Of a stretch of DNA of 19,173 nucleotides, positions 1-6,378 are shown one piece after another (position 1 is the stretch's first letter; the number at the start of each line of letters is the position of its first letter). The stretch comes from JBBSBL01 sp038251325 (GTDB lineage Bacteria; Actinomycetota; Thermoleophilia; Solirubrobacterales; Solirubrobacteraceae), in assembly GCA_038251325.1 (NCBI GenBank), contig JBBSBL010000046.1, positions 1 to 19,173 on the forward strand, read 5' to 3'. Below the pieces are notes generated by a model. The model ran no database searches. It was not told the DNA's origin and saw only the letters and a program-made list of their open reading frames with translations. A program made the position numbers and the translations under genes.

Positions 1-1
1 G

Positions 2-439
2 ATCGTCTCGGCCGACGACGCCTGCAACGCCTTCTACTCGCCCCACCCGGCGTCCTGCGGGGTCGGGCTCTTCCACGACTACGAGGGCCAGATCACCGAG
101 CAGCCGGCATGGATGGTGATGGGAGCGATCAACCTCGCGGGTGTCACGCCGACCGAGCGCGGATACGAGATCGCCCCGCACCTGGCGCGCTTCTCGCTGC
201 GCCTGCCCGATGTCGGCGTCGCCGCCTCGCCGGGCTGCGTGCGCGGCTACGTGCGCCCGCAGCGCGGAGGGTCGCTGCGGCTGTCCGTTCGCCTCCCCGG
301 AGCGGCGCCGCGCCGGCGCCCGGCCGTCTGGGCCGGCGGGCGGCGCGTGCGTGCGCGCTTCCGCGGGCGCACCGTGAGCTTCTCGCTGCGCACCGCGCGG
401 GGGCGGGCCGGCGACTGGGCGGTGGGGTGCGGGGGATGA
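2..439 (+). CDS. C-terminal part of a glycosidase-like exported protein (5' end outside window)
   Basis: An open frame enters from the left edge (first full codon at base 2) and ends at TGA 437-439, giving about 145 residues. It begins with a Cys-containing segment and PAWMVMGAINLAG, followed by GYEIAPHL and RFSLRLPDVGV, then a beta-rich tail with many Arg and Gly (GYVRPQRGGSLRLSVRLPG). A Trp-containing helix followed by a short beta domain resembles the end of bacterial (alpha/alpha)6 glycoside hydrolases such as rhamnosidase-like enzymes, but no catalytic residues lie inside the window, so the activity is an inference from resemblance. The stop codon overlaps the ATG of the next gene (ATGA), so the two are probably translationally coupled. 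The family assignment is uncertain; the reading frame is secure because codon bias is consistent throughout. Confidence 0.6.
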   Translation: MVSADDACNAFYSPHPASCGVGLFHDYEGQITEQPAWMVMGAINLAGVTPTERGYEIAPHLARFSLRLPDVGVAASPGCVRGYVRPQRGGSLRLSVRLPGAAPRRRPAVWAGGRRVRARFRGRTVSFSLRTARGRAGDWAVGCGG

Positions 440-939
440 GCTCCACGGCCTCCCTCCCGCCCTCCTTCACCGACCGCTACCAGGCGGCCTGGAACGGCTA
501 CGACACGGACGCAATGGCACAGCTCATCACGGAAGACATCGTGTGGGCCGACCCGGCCCTGCCCGAGCCGGCGAGGGGCGTCGCGGAGGTCCAGGAATTC
601 ATGCGCGCGAGCTTCCGCGCGTTCCCGGACCTGCGCTTCAGCGAGCCGGACCCGCCGGCGATCGCGGTCAACGGCGATCTCGTGCAGTGGGCGTGGCACA
701 TGGAGGGCACCCACCGGGGCGTGATCGAGCCGCCCGGCTTCGCGCCGACCGGCCGCCACATGGCGGTCGACGGGGTAGACCAGTGGACGATGCGCGACGG
801 GCGGATCGCCCGCTACCGCGCGTTCTACGACATGAACGGCCTCGCGCGCCAGCTCGGGATCGTGCCGCTCCCCGGCAGCCGCGCCGAGCGCGGGATGGTC
901 GCCCTGCAGCGCCTGCAGGCGCGGCTCGGGCGTCGCTGA
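436..939 (+). CDS. SnoaL-like / NTF2-fold polyketide cyclase family protein
   Basis: This 167-residue protein starts at ATG 436, which overlaps the preceding stop by four bases. A longer in-frame extension to base 109 exists but has low-complexity Arg/Ala sequence typical of a shadow frame. The pattern is that of SnoaL-like proteins: an N-terminal helix (FTDRYQAAWNGYDTDAM), a strand with Asp/Trp (ITEDIVWADPALPEPARG), FRAFPDLRF, then strands with TGRHMAVDGVDQWTMRDGRI and the closing FYDMNGLARQLG. Members of this cone-shaped fold act as cyclases, hydrolases or isomerases on small hydrophobic substrates, and many have no known activity. No substrate can be assigned here. Coupling to the upstream glycosidase-like gene suggests co-expression only. 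Confidence 0.8.
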   Translation: MSSTASLPPSFTDRYQAAWNGYDTDAMAQLITEDIVWADPALPEPARGVAEVQEFMRASFRAFPDLRFSEPDPPAIAVNGDLVQWAWHMEGTHRGVIEPPGFAPTGRHMAVDGVDQWTMRDGRIARYRAFYDMNGLARQLGIVPLPGSRAERGMVALQRLQARLGRR

Positions 940-957
940 CGCGAGCTCTCTGCATCC

Positions 958-1692
958 GTGGGCCTGATCGACCTCCACTGCCACCTGCTGCCCGGCGTGG
1001 ACGACGGCGCGCTCGACGTCGACGACAGCGCGGCGATGGCCGCGCGGGCCGTGCGCGAGGGGATCACGGCGGTCTGCGCCACGCCGCACATCCGCGGCGA
1101 CCACGACGTGCGGATCAGGGAGCTCGCCGGGCGCGTCGCCGCGCTCGGCGAGGAGCTCGAACGCCGCGGGACCGCGCTGCGCGTGCTCGCGGGCGGCGAG
1201 GTCGCCGAGCCGGTCCTCGCCGGCCTCGACGACGCCGAGCTCCGCGCCGTGGCGCTCGGCGGGGGCCGCTGGATCCTGCTGGAGCCTGCTGCGGGTCCGC
1301 TCTCGGACCGCCTCGAGGCCGCCGTCGAAAGGGTGGCGCGCCGCGGCTTCCACGCGCTGATCGCGCACCCCGAGCGCCACCTGGCCGATGACCTGTTCGA
1401 GCGCCTCGCCCGCCTCGTGGAGCGGGGGGCGCTGATCCAGGCGACCGCGGCGGCGCTGGAGAAGGGGCCCGCACGGGAGGGCATGCGGGCGCTCGCCGCG
1501 CACGGGCTCGTGCACGTGCTCGCGACCGACGCGCACTCCTCGCACGGCGGGCGGCCCATGCGCATCGCGGGCGGGCTTGACGCGCTGCGCGACGTCGAGC
1601 GTGTCGCGCCGCACCTGGACTGGATGGCGCACGGGGCCCCGGAGGCGATCCTCTCGGGCGGCGTTCCGCGCCCGCCCTTCACGGCGGGGTAG
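958..1692 (+). CDS. CpsB/YwqE-family PHP-domain protein tyrosine phosphatase
   Basis: This 244-residue protein starts at GTG 958 and shows the PHP metal-binding signatures in order: DLHCHLLPGVDDGA at the N-terminus (His7, His9, Asp15-16), CATPH near residue 41, a central Glu in GGEVAEP, AHPERH, and TDAHSSHGG near the C-terminus. This set matches the manganese-dependent tyrosine phosphatases CpsB (Streptococcus) and YwqE (Bacillus), which dephosphorylate the BY-kinase that controls capsule or exopolysaccharide polymerisation. Length matches the family (about 240-260). No tyrosine kinase or polysaccharide gene is visible nearby, so the pathway role is inferred from the family alone. The gene follows the SnoaL-like gene by 18 bases and may share its transcript. 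It faces the kinase gene at 1726 across 33 bases that contain a short GGGG/CCCC dyad. Confidence 0.85.
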   Translation: MGLIDLHCHLLPGVDDGALDVDDSAAMAARAVREGITAVCATPHIRGDHDVRIRELAGRVAALGEELERRGTALRVLAGGEVAEPVLAGLDDAELRAVALGGGRWILLEPAAGPLSDRLEAAVERVARRGFHALIAHPERHLADDLFERLARLVERGALIQATAAALEKGPAREGMRALAAHGLVHVLATDAHSSHGGRPMRIAGGLDALRDVERVAPHLDWMAHGAPEAILSGGVPRPPFTAG

Positions 1693-1725
1693 GCGGGGCG
1701 GCCCCGGGCAAGGCGCGTGCGGGCG

Positions 1726-2652
1726 CTACGGCTCCGGATAGGGCTCGAGGCGCACGCGCGGCACGAGCCCCTCGACCGTGGTGCGATCGCCGGTCCCGAG
1801 GCCGGCGTGCAGGAAGTTCGCGGCCCCGGCGGCCGCGCCCAGCACGATCGCGTCCTGCAGCGAGCGGCCGGCCGCCAGCGCGGCGGCCAGCGCGCCCATC
1901 ATCGTGTCGCCGCAGCCCTCGCGCATGCCGCGCTCGAAGCGCGGCGGGACCACCAGCTGCGGGGGCGCGTCGCCGTCCAGCCACAGCGCAGGCTCGCCGC
2001 CACGGGTCACGAGCACGGAGCGCGCGCCCGCCTCGCGCAGCGCCCGCGCGGCGGCCAGCAGGCGCGCGGGCGGGTCGACCGGCCCGCGAACGTACTCGGC
2101 CAGCTCCCAGTCGTTGAGCTTCACGAGGTCGGGGCCGGCGGGCAGGACCGCGTCGAGCCGGGGTGTGGAGAGGTCGACGAGCACCGGATGGCCGCTCCCC
2201 CGCACGTCGGCCGCGAGCTCGCCGTAGACGGCGACGGGGAGCGCATCGCCGGGGAACGGGTTGCAGATCACGAGCGCCTCGCATTCGAGCGCCGCGGTCA
2301 CCGTCGCGGCGACCAGCGCGTCGACCGCGTGGCGCGAGGCGGGCCGCGCCGGCGCCTGGGCAATGGCGTGGCGCTCGCCGTCGCGACGGTCGACGACGTA
2401 GCAGCCGCTCGGCCCGTCGTCCCTGACGAGCCGCTGCGCGCCGGGGAGGCGTTCGAGCAGCCCCTCGAGCAGCGCACCGGTCTCTCCGCCGACGAGCGCG
2501 CAGAGCACCGGCTCGGCGCCGAGCTCCGCGACCATCCTGCTGACCCAGACGCCCTGGCCGGCGGCGTGGACGTGCACGTCGTCCGCTCCGCCGCGCCTCT
2601 CGATCGTCACCGAGAGCAGCGGGTGGGGCCCGAAGACGGCGACGCGCGGCAT
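1726..2652 (-). CDS. PfkB-family carbohydrate kinase, 1-phosphofructokinase-like
   Basis: A 308-residue ribokinase/PfkB-fold protein starting at ATG 2652. Visible elements: AAGQGVWVSRM (residues 31-40) where PfkB members have the substrate loop GGKGxNVxR; GGETG near 55-59; the KLND motif (178-181) with Glu183; VTRGGEPALW (215-224); and the C-terminal anion hole and base EGCGDTMMGA (245-254), Asp249 being the expected catalytic base. The enzyme should phosphorylate a sugar or sugar phosphate with ATP. The loop carries Gln instead of Lys and Trp instead of Asn, and the anion hole reads GCGD rather than GAGD, so substrate choice is open. It lies 80 bases downstream of the lipase on the same strand. 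A TAGCGT -10-like box (2667-2662) sits nine bases before the ATG, suggesting its own short-leader promoter. Confidence 0.85.
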   Translation of the reverse strand: MPRVAVFGPHPLLSVTIERRGGADDVHVHAAGQGVWVSRMVAELGAEPVLCALVGGETGALLEGLLERLPGAQRLVRDDGPSGCYVVDRRDGERHAIAQAPARPASRHAVDALVAATVTAALECEALVICNPFPGDALPVAVYGELAADVRGSGHPVLVDLSTPRLDAVLPAGPDLVKLNDWELAEYVRGPVDPPARLLAAARALREAGARSVLVTRGGEPALWLDGDAPPQLVVPPRFERGMREGCGDTMMGALAAALAAGRSLQDAIVLGAAAGAANFLHAGLGTGDRTTVEGLVPRVRLEPYPEP

Positions 2653-2732
2653 CGGCCGGGCACGCTAGCGCGAGGGGACGCCGCGAGGCGGCCGAGTCCG
2701 TGCTTCCCCTGGTCCGGCCTTGCCGTGGGGCC

Positions 2733-3935
2733 TCAGCGCCGACCAAGCCGCCCCGCGAGCCACGGCAGCGCGATCGGCTGGCCGGCGCTCACCGCTCCGC
2801 CGTGGTCCACACCCGGCAGCTTGCGGTACTCGACCCGGTCGCCCTTCGCCCGCAGCTGCCCGTAGAGCAGGTCGCTCAGCGCGGGCAGGACGGTCCCGTC
2901 CTTCTCCCCCTGGAGGAGCAGCACGGGCGCGCGGATCGCCACCGCCGGGTTCATCGCGTCGAGCACGCGGTAGAGCGCGCCCGTGTCGGCGCCCGGTCGC
3001 AGGATCTGCGACGGCGCGAGCGCGCCCCACGAGCGCGTGCTGGCGAGGCGGTCGAGGCAGTAGCGGTCGACCTCCGGCGCGAGCCGGCGCGCCGCCGGGG
3101 TGAGCACGTCGTCCAGCCTGACTGCGCTCGACGCGCGCGAAGCGCTGACGACGAGCAGCGCGCCGATCCCGGAGAGGCTGCTCGGCGTCGTGAAGGACGT
3201 GGTCGCGACGCGCACCTCGAGGCTGAGCTGCGAACCGGGCGCGTAGGCGATCACGCCGCGCAGGCGCAGCTCCGGCACCCAGCGCGGGGCGTCGGCCGCG
3301 GCGAACAGCGCCGCGTGGCCGCCCTGCGAGTGGCCGGCGATCACGAGCCGGGGGCCTATCCGCGGGTCGAGCCGGCGTGCGGCACGGACGATGTCGAGCA
3401 CCCCGCGCGCCTCCGAGTGGCCGATCAGGTACGGATGCGCGCCCGGCGTGCCGAGCCCCTCGTAGTCGGTACGGACCACCGCGTAGCCGCGGCGCAACCA
3501 GGAGTTCAAGACGCCGTCGGTGTACGAAACGCCGTCGCGAGCCGCGCCGGTGCGCCCGGCGCGCGAGGGCGCGCAGACATCGGCGATGCCGGTCGTGCCG
3601 TGTGCCCAGCTGATCACCGGCCACCCGCCTCGCGGGGCGCGGCCGCGCGGAACCGAGACGAGACCCGATACCGCGATGGCCCGCCCGCGCAGCGAGGTCG
3701 AGCGGTAGAGGACCACCCGGTTCGACGCCGCCGCGCCGAGCGAGGTGAACGGCGTGGCGGGGCGCCAGCGGATCAGGTCGCCGTGACGGGGCGGCATGTG
3801 ACGCGGCGGCGCGTAGAACGCAGAGCCCGACGGCGCCCCGCTCCGCGCGGGCGCGGCTGCGGGGCCGGCGGCGAGAGCGCTCGCCGCAATTGCGGCGAGC
3901 GCCAGGATCTTCAGGAGGCGCAAACGTGCGGGCAT
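2733..3935 (-). CDS. Secreted lipase/esterase, alpha/beta hydrolase fold (secretory lipase type)
   Basis: A 400-residue protein from ATG 3935. I chose this start because it is preceded by GGGAG at good spacing and gives a clean signal peptide: basic N-terminus (MPARLRLLK), hydrophobic core about residues 8-22, and Ala-rich cleavage region ending near 30. The upstream in-frame extension overlaps the neighbouring CoA-binding gene and is low complexity. The mature protein has an oxyanion-type segment SWAHGTTG (109-116), the nucleophile elbow GHSQGG with Ser203, an acid LQGEKDGTVLP with Asp346, and VDHGG with His378. This order and the mid-chain C-A-P segment fit the secreted triacylglycerol lipase family LIP. 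It should hydrolyse acyl esters outside the cell. A TAGGCT -10-like box on the minus strand (3970-3965) would give a leader of about 20 bases. Confidence 0.88.
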   Translation of the reverse strand: MPARLRLLKILALAAIAASALAAGPAAAPARSGAPSGSAFYAPPRHMPPRHGDLIRWRPATPFTSLGAAASNRVVLYRSTSLRGRAIAVSGLVSVPRGRAPRGGWPVISWAHGTTGIADVCAPSRAGRTGAARDGVSYTDGVLNSWLRRGYAVVRTDYEGLGTPGAHPYLIGHSEARGVLDIVRAARRLDPRIGPRLVIAGHSQGGHAALFAAADAPRWVPELRLRGVIAYAPGSQLSLEVRVATTSFTTPSSLSGIGALLVVSASRASSAVRLDDVLTPAARRLAPEVDRYCLDRLASTRSWGALAPSQILRPGADTGALYRVLDAMNPAVAIRAPVLLLQGEKDGTVLPALSDLLYGQLRAKGDRVEYRKLPGVDHGGAVSAGQPIALPWLAGRLGRR

Positions 3936-4030
3936 CGGGGGCTCCCGGTCGGTGGGCTCGCGGCAGCCTAGACGGATGCCGCAACTCCGGTCGAGGTCGC
4001 AATGGTCCCGCGGACCGCTCCGAATCGTTC

Positions 4031-4507
4031 TCACACCCTCCGCGGCACCCCTCCGGCGAGCGTGAGAACGGCGCGCATGACGCGGTGCCCGGGATCGGCC
4101 GTCGGCGCGAACATGCACGGGCAGCCGCCGTCGATCACGGCGATGCCGTTCTCGCGGCCGTACTTCGCCGCCTCCTCCGACACGCTTCCGGCGCCGGGTC
4201 CGCGGTGCATCCACACGTGGTGGATGCCCAGCTCGACGCACTCGCGCATCGTCTGCTCGCCCGTCTCGGGGCGGGTTGCGATCACCACCGCCTCGACGCC
4301 GCCGGGGATCGAGCGCAGGTCCGGGTAGGCCCGGTCGCCCTCGACCTCGGGTGTGTTGGGGTTGATCGGGAACACCTCGTACCCGCGGTCCCGCAAGCGC
4401 TTGTAGACGACGTTCGCGCCGTGGTCCTTCGGCGATCGCGACACGCCGGTGACCGCCACTCGCCCGTGCGCGAGGAACTCCGAAGCGGCCGTTTTGAGCT
4501 TCTGCAT
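4031..4507 (-). CDS. CoA-binding domain protein (YccU-like)
   Basis: A 158-residue single-domain Rossmann protein from ATG 4507, preceded by an AGGAG ribosome binding site seven bases upstream, one of the few strong Shine-Dalgarno sequences in the window. It has the CoA_binding signatures: VAVTGVSRSPKDHG (nucleotide loop, residues about 17-30), NVVYKRLRDRGYEVFPINP, AVVIATRPE, and the conserved C-terminal GGCPCMF. Stand-alone proteins of this family bind coenzyme A and may be CoA-thiolated stress proteins or regulators of acyl-CoA enzymes; the physiological role is not established. It is upstream of the secreted lipase by 95 bases in the same orientation. A TAGGAT -10-like box lies at 4579-4574 on the minus strand, about 67 bases before the start. 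Confidence 0.88.
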   Translation of the reverse strand: MQKLKTAASEFLAHGRVAVTGVSRSPKDHGANVVYKRLRDRGYEVFPINPNTPEVEGDRAYPDLRSIPGGVEAVVIATRPETGEQTMRECVELGIHHVWMHRGPGAGSVSEEAAKYGRENGIAVIDGGCPCMFAPTADPGHRVMRAVLTLAGGVPRRV

Positions 4508-4794
4508 CTGGATCTCCTCTCGCGAGGCGCGACCACGGGGCCGCTCCCGCGTCGGTAAGCGAGCAGCGGCAGGATCCTACGCGCGCCGCGGGGCCGCACG
4601 AATGGCCGTCGCGGCGGGCGCAGGCTCGGCCTTCTAGGGAGGTCCGCACACACCGCGCCACCGGAGGAGCGAACGCTGGCAGGGTCCCGCGTGTCGGCCA
4701 CGCGGCCCAACGCGCGGGCCGCCGGACGGCTTTGCCGCGGCTTGGCTTCGGCTTGGGCACCGGCTGGACCGCGGTGGCGCACACTCGTGGCACC
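4508..4794. other. Divergent intergenic region, no gene recognised
   Basis: This 287-base stretch separates the minus-strand CoA-binding gene from the plus-strand small membrane protein gene. The frames crossing it are short and Arg/Ala-rich, with no recognisable domain. It holds a TAGGAT box (4579-4574, minus strand) that could serve the CoA-binding gene. Close to the other end, a weaker CACACT hexamer lies nine bases before the ATG at 4795. I see no RNA gene or repeat. Confidence 0.5.
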
Positions 4795-5091
4795 ATGCGA
4801 AAGAGTCGTCCACGTCATCCGCTGCTCAATCCCTTTCCGGTCGTGGTTGCGGCGGTCGCGACCTTCCTCGTCGTGCTCGCCTTCCTGTCGGCTCAGCTCC
4901 AGGCGGGCGGCGATCCGGGTCTCGTGCAGACGCGCACCGCCGCGGTCCGGCCGGCGGAGAGCGGGAGCTCCGTCGTCACGACGCGGGTCAGCGGCGGGGG
5001 CGGGCCGGCCGCGGAAGCATCGCCCGGGGGCCAGTCCCACGCGCCGCAGGTGAGCACGCGCCAGAGCGGCGGCGCAGCCGAGCAGGACTGA
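4795..5091 (+). CDS. Small single-pass membrane protein of unknown function
   Basis: A 98-residue predicted protein. The start at ATG 4795 gives a basic N-terminus (MRKSRPRHP), one hydrophobic segment (about residues 14-32, VVVAAVATFLVVLAFLSAQL) and a polar tail rich in Gly, Ser, Ala and Gln without cysteines. This looks like a signal-anchor protein with an extracytoplasmic disordered tail. A TTG start 63 bases earlier is possible but would add a poorly hydrophobic extension. No Shine-Dalgarno is evident; the ATG may be near the transcription start. I do not recognise a family. It converges with the alpha/beta hydrolase gene at 5142, with a small GC hairpin between them. Confidence 0.55.
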   Translation: MRKSRPRHPLLNPFPVVVAAVATFLVVLAFLSAQLQAGGDPGLVQTRTAAVRPAESGSSVVTTRVSGGGGPAAEASPGGQSHAPQVSTRQSGGAAEQD

Positions 5092-5119
5092 GCGAAGGCC
5101 CGAGCGCAGGTGTCCCACC

Positions 5120-5134
5120 GCGGGCGACGCCCGC
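5120..5134. terminator. Weak GC hairpin between convergent genes
   Basis: GCGGGC (5120-5125) and GCCCGC (5129-5134) form a six-base-pair stem with a GAC loop between the convergent stop codons at 5091 and 5142. There is no T tract on either side, so it is only a possible bidirectional terminator. Confidence 0.3.
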
Positions 5135-5141
5135 CGGCCGC

Positions 5142-5963
5142 TCAGAACGCGGTGGCCGCGTCCGCGTGCTGGGCGATGAGCGCCGCCAGCGCCTGCGGGA
5201 CCTGGGCCATCAGAGCGTGCCCGACTCCGGGGAAGCGGGCGAGCCACGACTGAGGGATCCCTTCGGCGAGCGCTAGCGCGTTGGCCGCGGGGATGACGAC
5301 GTCCTCGAGCCCGGCCGCGACGAGCACGGGCATGCGCAGCTCGGCGAGCCGTTCGGTGACGCCGGGCCAACCGTCGATGACCGCCGTCTGGTGGGCGATC
5401 GCGGCGTCCCCGAGCTGCTCGCGCGCGGCAGCCACGACGTCTCCGAACTCCTCGGCGATCGGCTGCCACACGCCGTCCGGGAAGAGCAGCGAGATCAGCC
5501 GGCGCGCCTGCTCGTCGGGCGTGCCGGAGGCGTCCCGCAGGCGTCGGGAGGCCGCCGGGCTCGCCCGGGTCGCCGCGCCGCCGCCCGGGCTGGTCGCGAG
5601 CAGGACGAGCCGCTCAGCGCGCGCGGGCCGCGCGAGCGCGGCCTCGAGCACCACGAACCCGCCCATCGACCAGCCCGCAAGCGTCGCCCGCTCGATCCCG
5701 AGCGCGTCGAGCACGTCGAGCGCGTCGGCCGCCAGCTGTTCGACGCCCGGCTCGCCGAGCGGGCCGTCCCAGTCCCCGACCCCGCGGCTGTCGGTCGCGA
5801 TCACATCCCAGCGCTCGGCGAGCGCGGCGAGGAACGCAGGGTCCCAGTCGTCCTTCGTCGCGAGGTAGCCGTTGTGCAGCAGCAGCGGCGCGCCCGCGCC
5901 CAGCCGCCGCACGCCCGTGCGCGCGCCCGGCAGCTCGATCACTGCGCGCCGCTCGCCGAGCAT
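5142..5963 (-). CDS. Alpha/beta fold hydrolase
   Basis: A 273-residue protein from ATG 5963 to TGA 5142. It has the canonical alpha/beta hydrolase layout: an oxyanion loop after LLLHNGYLATKDDWD (residues 27-41), the strand DVIATDSRGVGDWD (53-66), nucleophile elbow GWSMGG with Ser99, a cap region of about 130-200, the acid in AAGLEDVVIP (Asp221), and the histidine in GVGHALMAQVP (His249). Length fits small hydrolases of the esterase/haloperoxidase-like group, which hydrolyse esters or lactones in the cytoplasm; the substrate cannot be inferred. There is no signal peptide. The start codon lies six bases after a TAGGAT -10-like box (5975-5970, minus strand) and has no Shine-Dalgarno, so the transcript is probably leaderless. 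Confidence 0.88.
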   Translation of the reverse strand: MLGERRAVIELPGARTGVRRLGAGAPLLLHNGYLATKDDWDPAFLAALAERWDVIATDSRGVGDWDGPLGEPGVEQLAADALDVLDALGIERATLAGWSMGGFVVLEAALARPARAERLVLLATSPGGGAATRASPAASRRLRDASGTPDEQARRLISLLFPDGVWQPIAEEFGDVVAAAREQLGDAAIAHQTAVIDGWPGVTERLAELRMPVLVAAGLEDVVIPAANALALAEGIPQSWLARFPGVGHALMAQVPQALAALIAQHADAATAF

Positions 5964-5969
5964 CGCCGG

Positions 5970-5975
5970 ATCCTA
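5970..5975 (-). promoter_or_regulatory. Candidate -10 box (TAGGAT) of a leaderless promoter
   Basis: On the minus strand TAGGAT ends six bases before the ATG at 5963 of the alpha/beta hydrolase, so transcription would begin at or next to the start codon. No convincing -35 hexamer is present. Similar boxes recur before other genes in the window. Confidence 0.4.
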
Positions 5976-5990
5976 GCCCCGACCCGGCCC

Positions 5991-6125
5991 GACGAGACGA
6001 TCCTCTACGCCGTCGACGGCCCGGTCGCCACGATCTCACGCTGAACAGGCCCAAGCCTCTCAACACGATCGTGCCACCGATGCCCGACGAAGTGCGGGCC
6101 CGACCCGCGCAACGTGATCGAGCCG
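5991..6125 (+). pseudogene. Remnant of an enoyl-CoA hydratase (crotonase) N-terminus, frameshifted
   Basis: From 5991 the frame reads DETILYAVDGPVATIS and then hits a TGA at 6042-6044. In another frame from 6041 the text continues as LNRPKPLNTIVPPMPDEVRA and RPAQRDRAV to about 6128. Joined, this is the usual opening of crotonase-superfamily proteins (VDGPVATISLNRP followed by an N-terminal helix), interrupted by a net two-base insertion. The rest of the enzyme, including the oxyanion-hole and catalytic region, is absent: the sequence runs straight into the gene at 6142. No start codon is evident. It is a dead fragment left by a deletion. Confidence 0.6.
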
Positions 6126-6131
6126 TAGGCT
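6126..6131 (+). promoter_or_regulatory. Candidate -10 box (TAGGCT) for the selenoprotein-like gene
   Basis: TAGGCT is followed ten bases later by the ATG at 6142, matching the position and sequence of boxes seen before other genes here. It lies within the end of the crotonase remnant. No clear -35 element is visible, so support is positional only. Confidence 0.35.
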
Positions 6132-6141
6132 GTTGGGCACG

Positions 6142-6363
6142 ATGCGCGTCGACATCCATTACTGCCCGGTCTGAAGCGGCTACGACGTGGAGGCCGCGAG
6201 TCTCGCGGCCACGCTCAGGGCCGACGGGCACGACGCCCGGGACCTCCCCGGTGAACGCAGCCAGTACGACGTGGTCGCGGACGGGCGGCTGGTCTTCTCC
6301 AAGCAACGGAAGGGGCGGTTTCCCGACGCGGACGAGATCCGCGCGGCGCTCGGCGCGGGCTGA
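6142..6363 (+). CDS. Candidate selenoprotein of the SelT/SelW/SelH (Rdx) family, in-frame TGA read as Sec
   Basis: ATG 6142 opens a 74-codon frame to TGA 6361 if the TGA at 6172-6174 (codon 11) is read through. The product, 73 residues, starts MRVDIHYCPV, then Sec, then SGYDVEAASLAATLRADGH, and ends with DGRLVFSKQRKGRFPDADEI and RAALGAG. This is the thioredoxin-like Rdx plan: beta strand, CxxC/CxxU redox motif (Cys8-Pro-Val-Sec11), helix, then the family's typical G-x-L-V-F-S-K and G-R-F-P-x-x-x-E-I segment near the end. The small size fits SelW. The TGA stands exactly where the family has its second redox Cys or Sec, and the frame stays intact and protein-like after it. A hairpin follows the TGA at bacterial SECIS distance. 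Known members are thiol or selenol oxidoreductases of poorly known substrate. The alternative is a Cys-to-stop mutation (TGC or TGT to TGA). A normal gene caller would miss this gene. Confidence 0.75.
6186..6213 (+). promoter_or_regulatory. Candidate bacterial SECIS hairpin inside the selenoprotein-like gene
   Basis: GGCCGCGA (6192-6199) pairs perfectly with TCGCGGCC (6203-6210), leaving a GTC apical loop. CGT (6186-6188) and ACG (6211-6213) can extend the stem past a three-base GGA bulge. The loop begins 25 bases after the TGA (6172-6174), and its first base is G. These features fit the general bacterial SECIS description (stem-loop shortly after UGA, small loop with an early G), which recruits SelB with Sec-tRNA. 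High GC content makes strong stems common, so the hairpin alone is not proof. Confidence 0.55.
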
Positions 6364-6378
6364 GCGGCGGGCCGCTCA
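6361..6378. terminator. Palindrome spanning both convergent stop codons
   Basis: TGAGCGGC (6361-6368) and GCCGCTCA (6371-6378) form a near-continuous palindrome, foldable as a seven-base-pair stem with a four-base loop. It contains the stop codon of the plus-strand gene (6361-6363) and that of the minus-strand gene (6376-6378). It could act as a shared bidirectional terminator, although there is no T tract. Confidence 0.45.

Noticed and set aside
247..1632. Long minus-strand open frame (461 codons)
   Set aside because: Antisense shadow of the SnoaL-like and PHP genes; low-complexity Arg/His/Ala composition without domains, caused by high GC.
3936..4796. Upstream extension of the lipase frame to 4796
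   Set aside because: It overlaps the CoA-binding gene in antisense, is low complexity, and would hide the clear signal peptide that begins at 3935.
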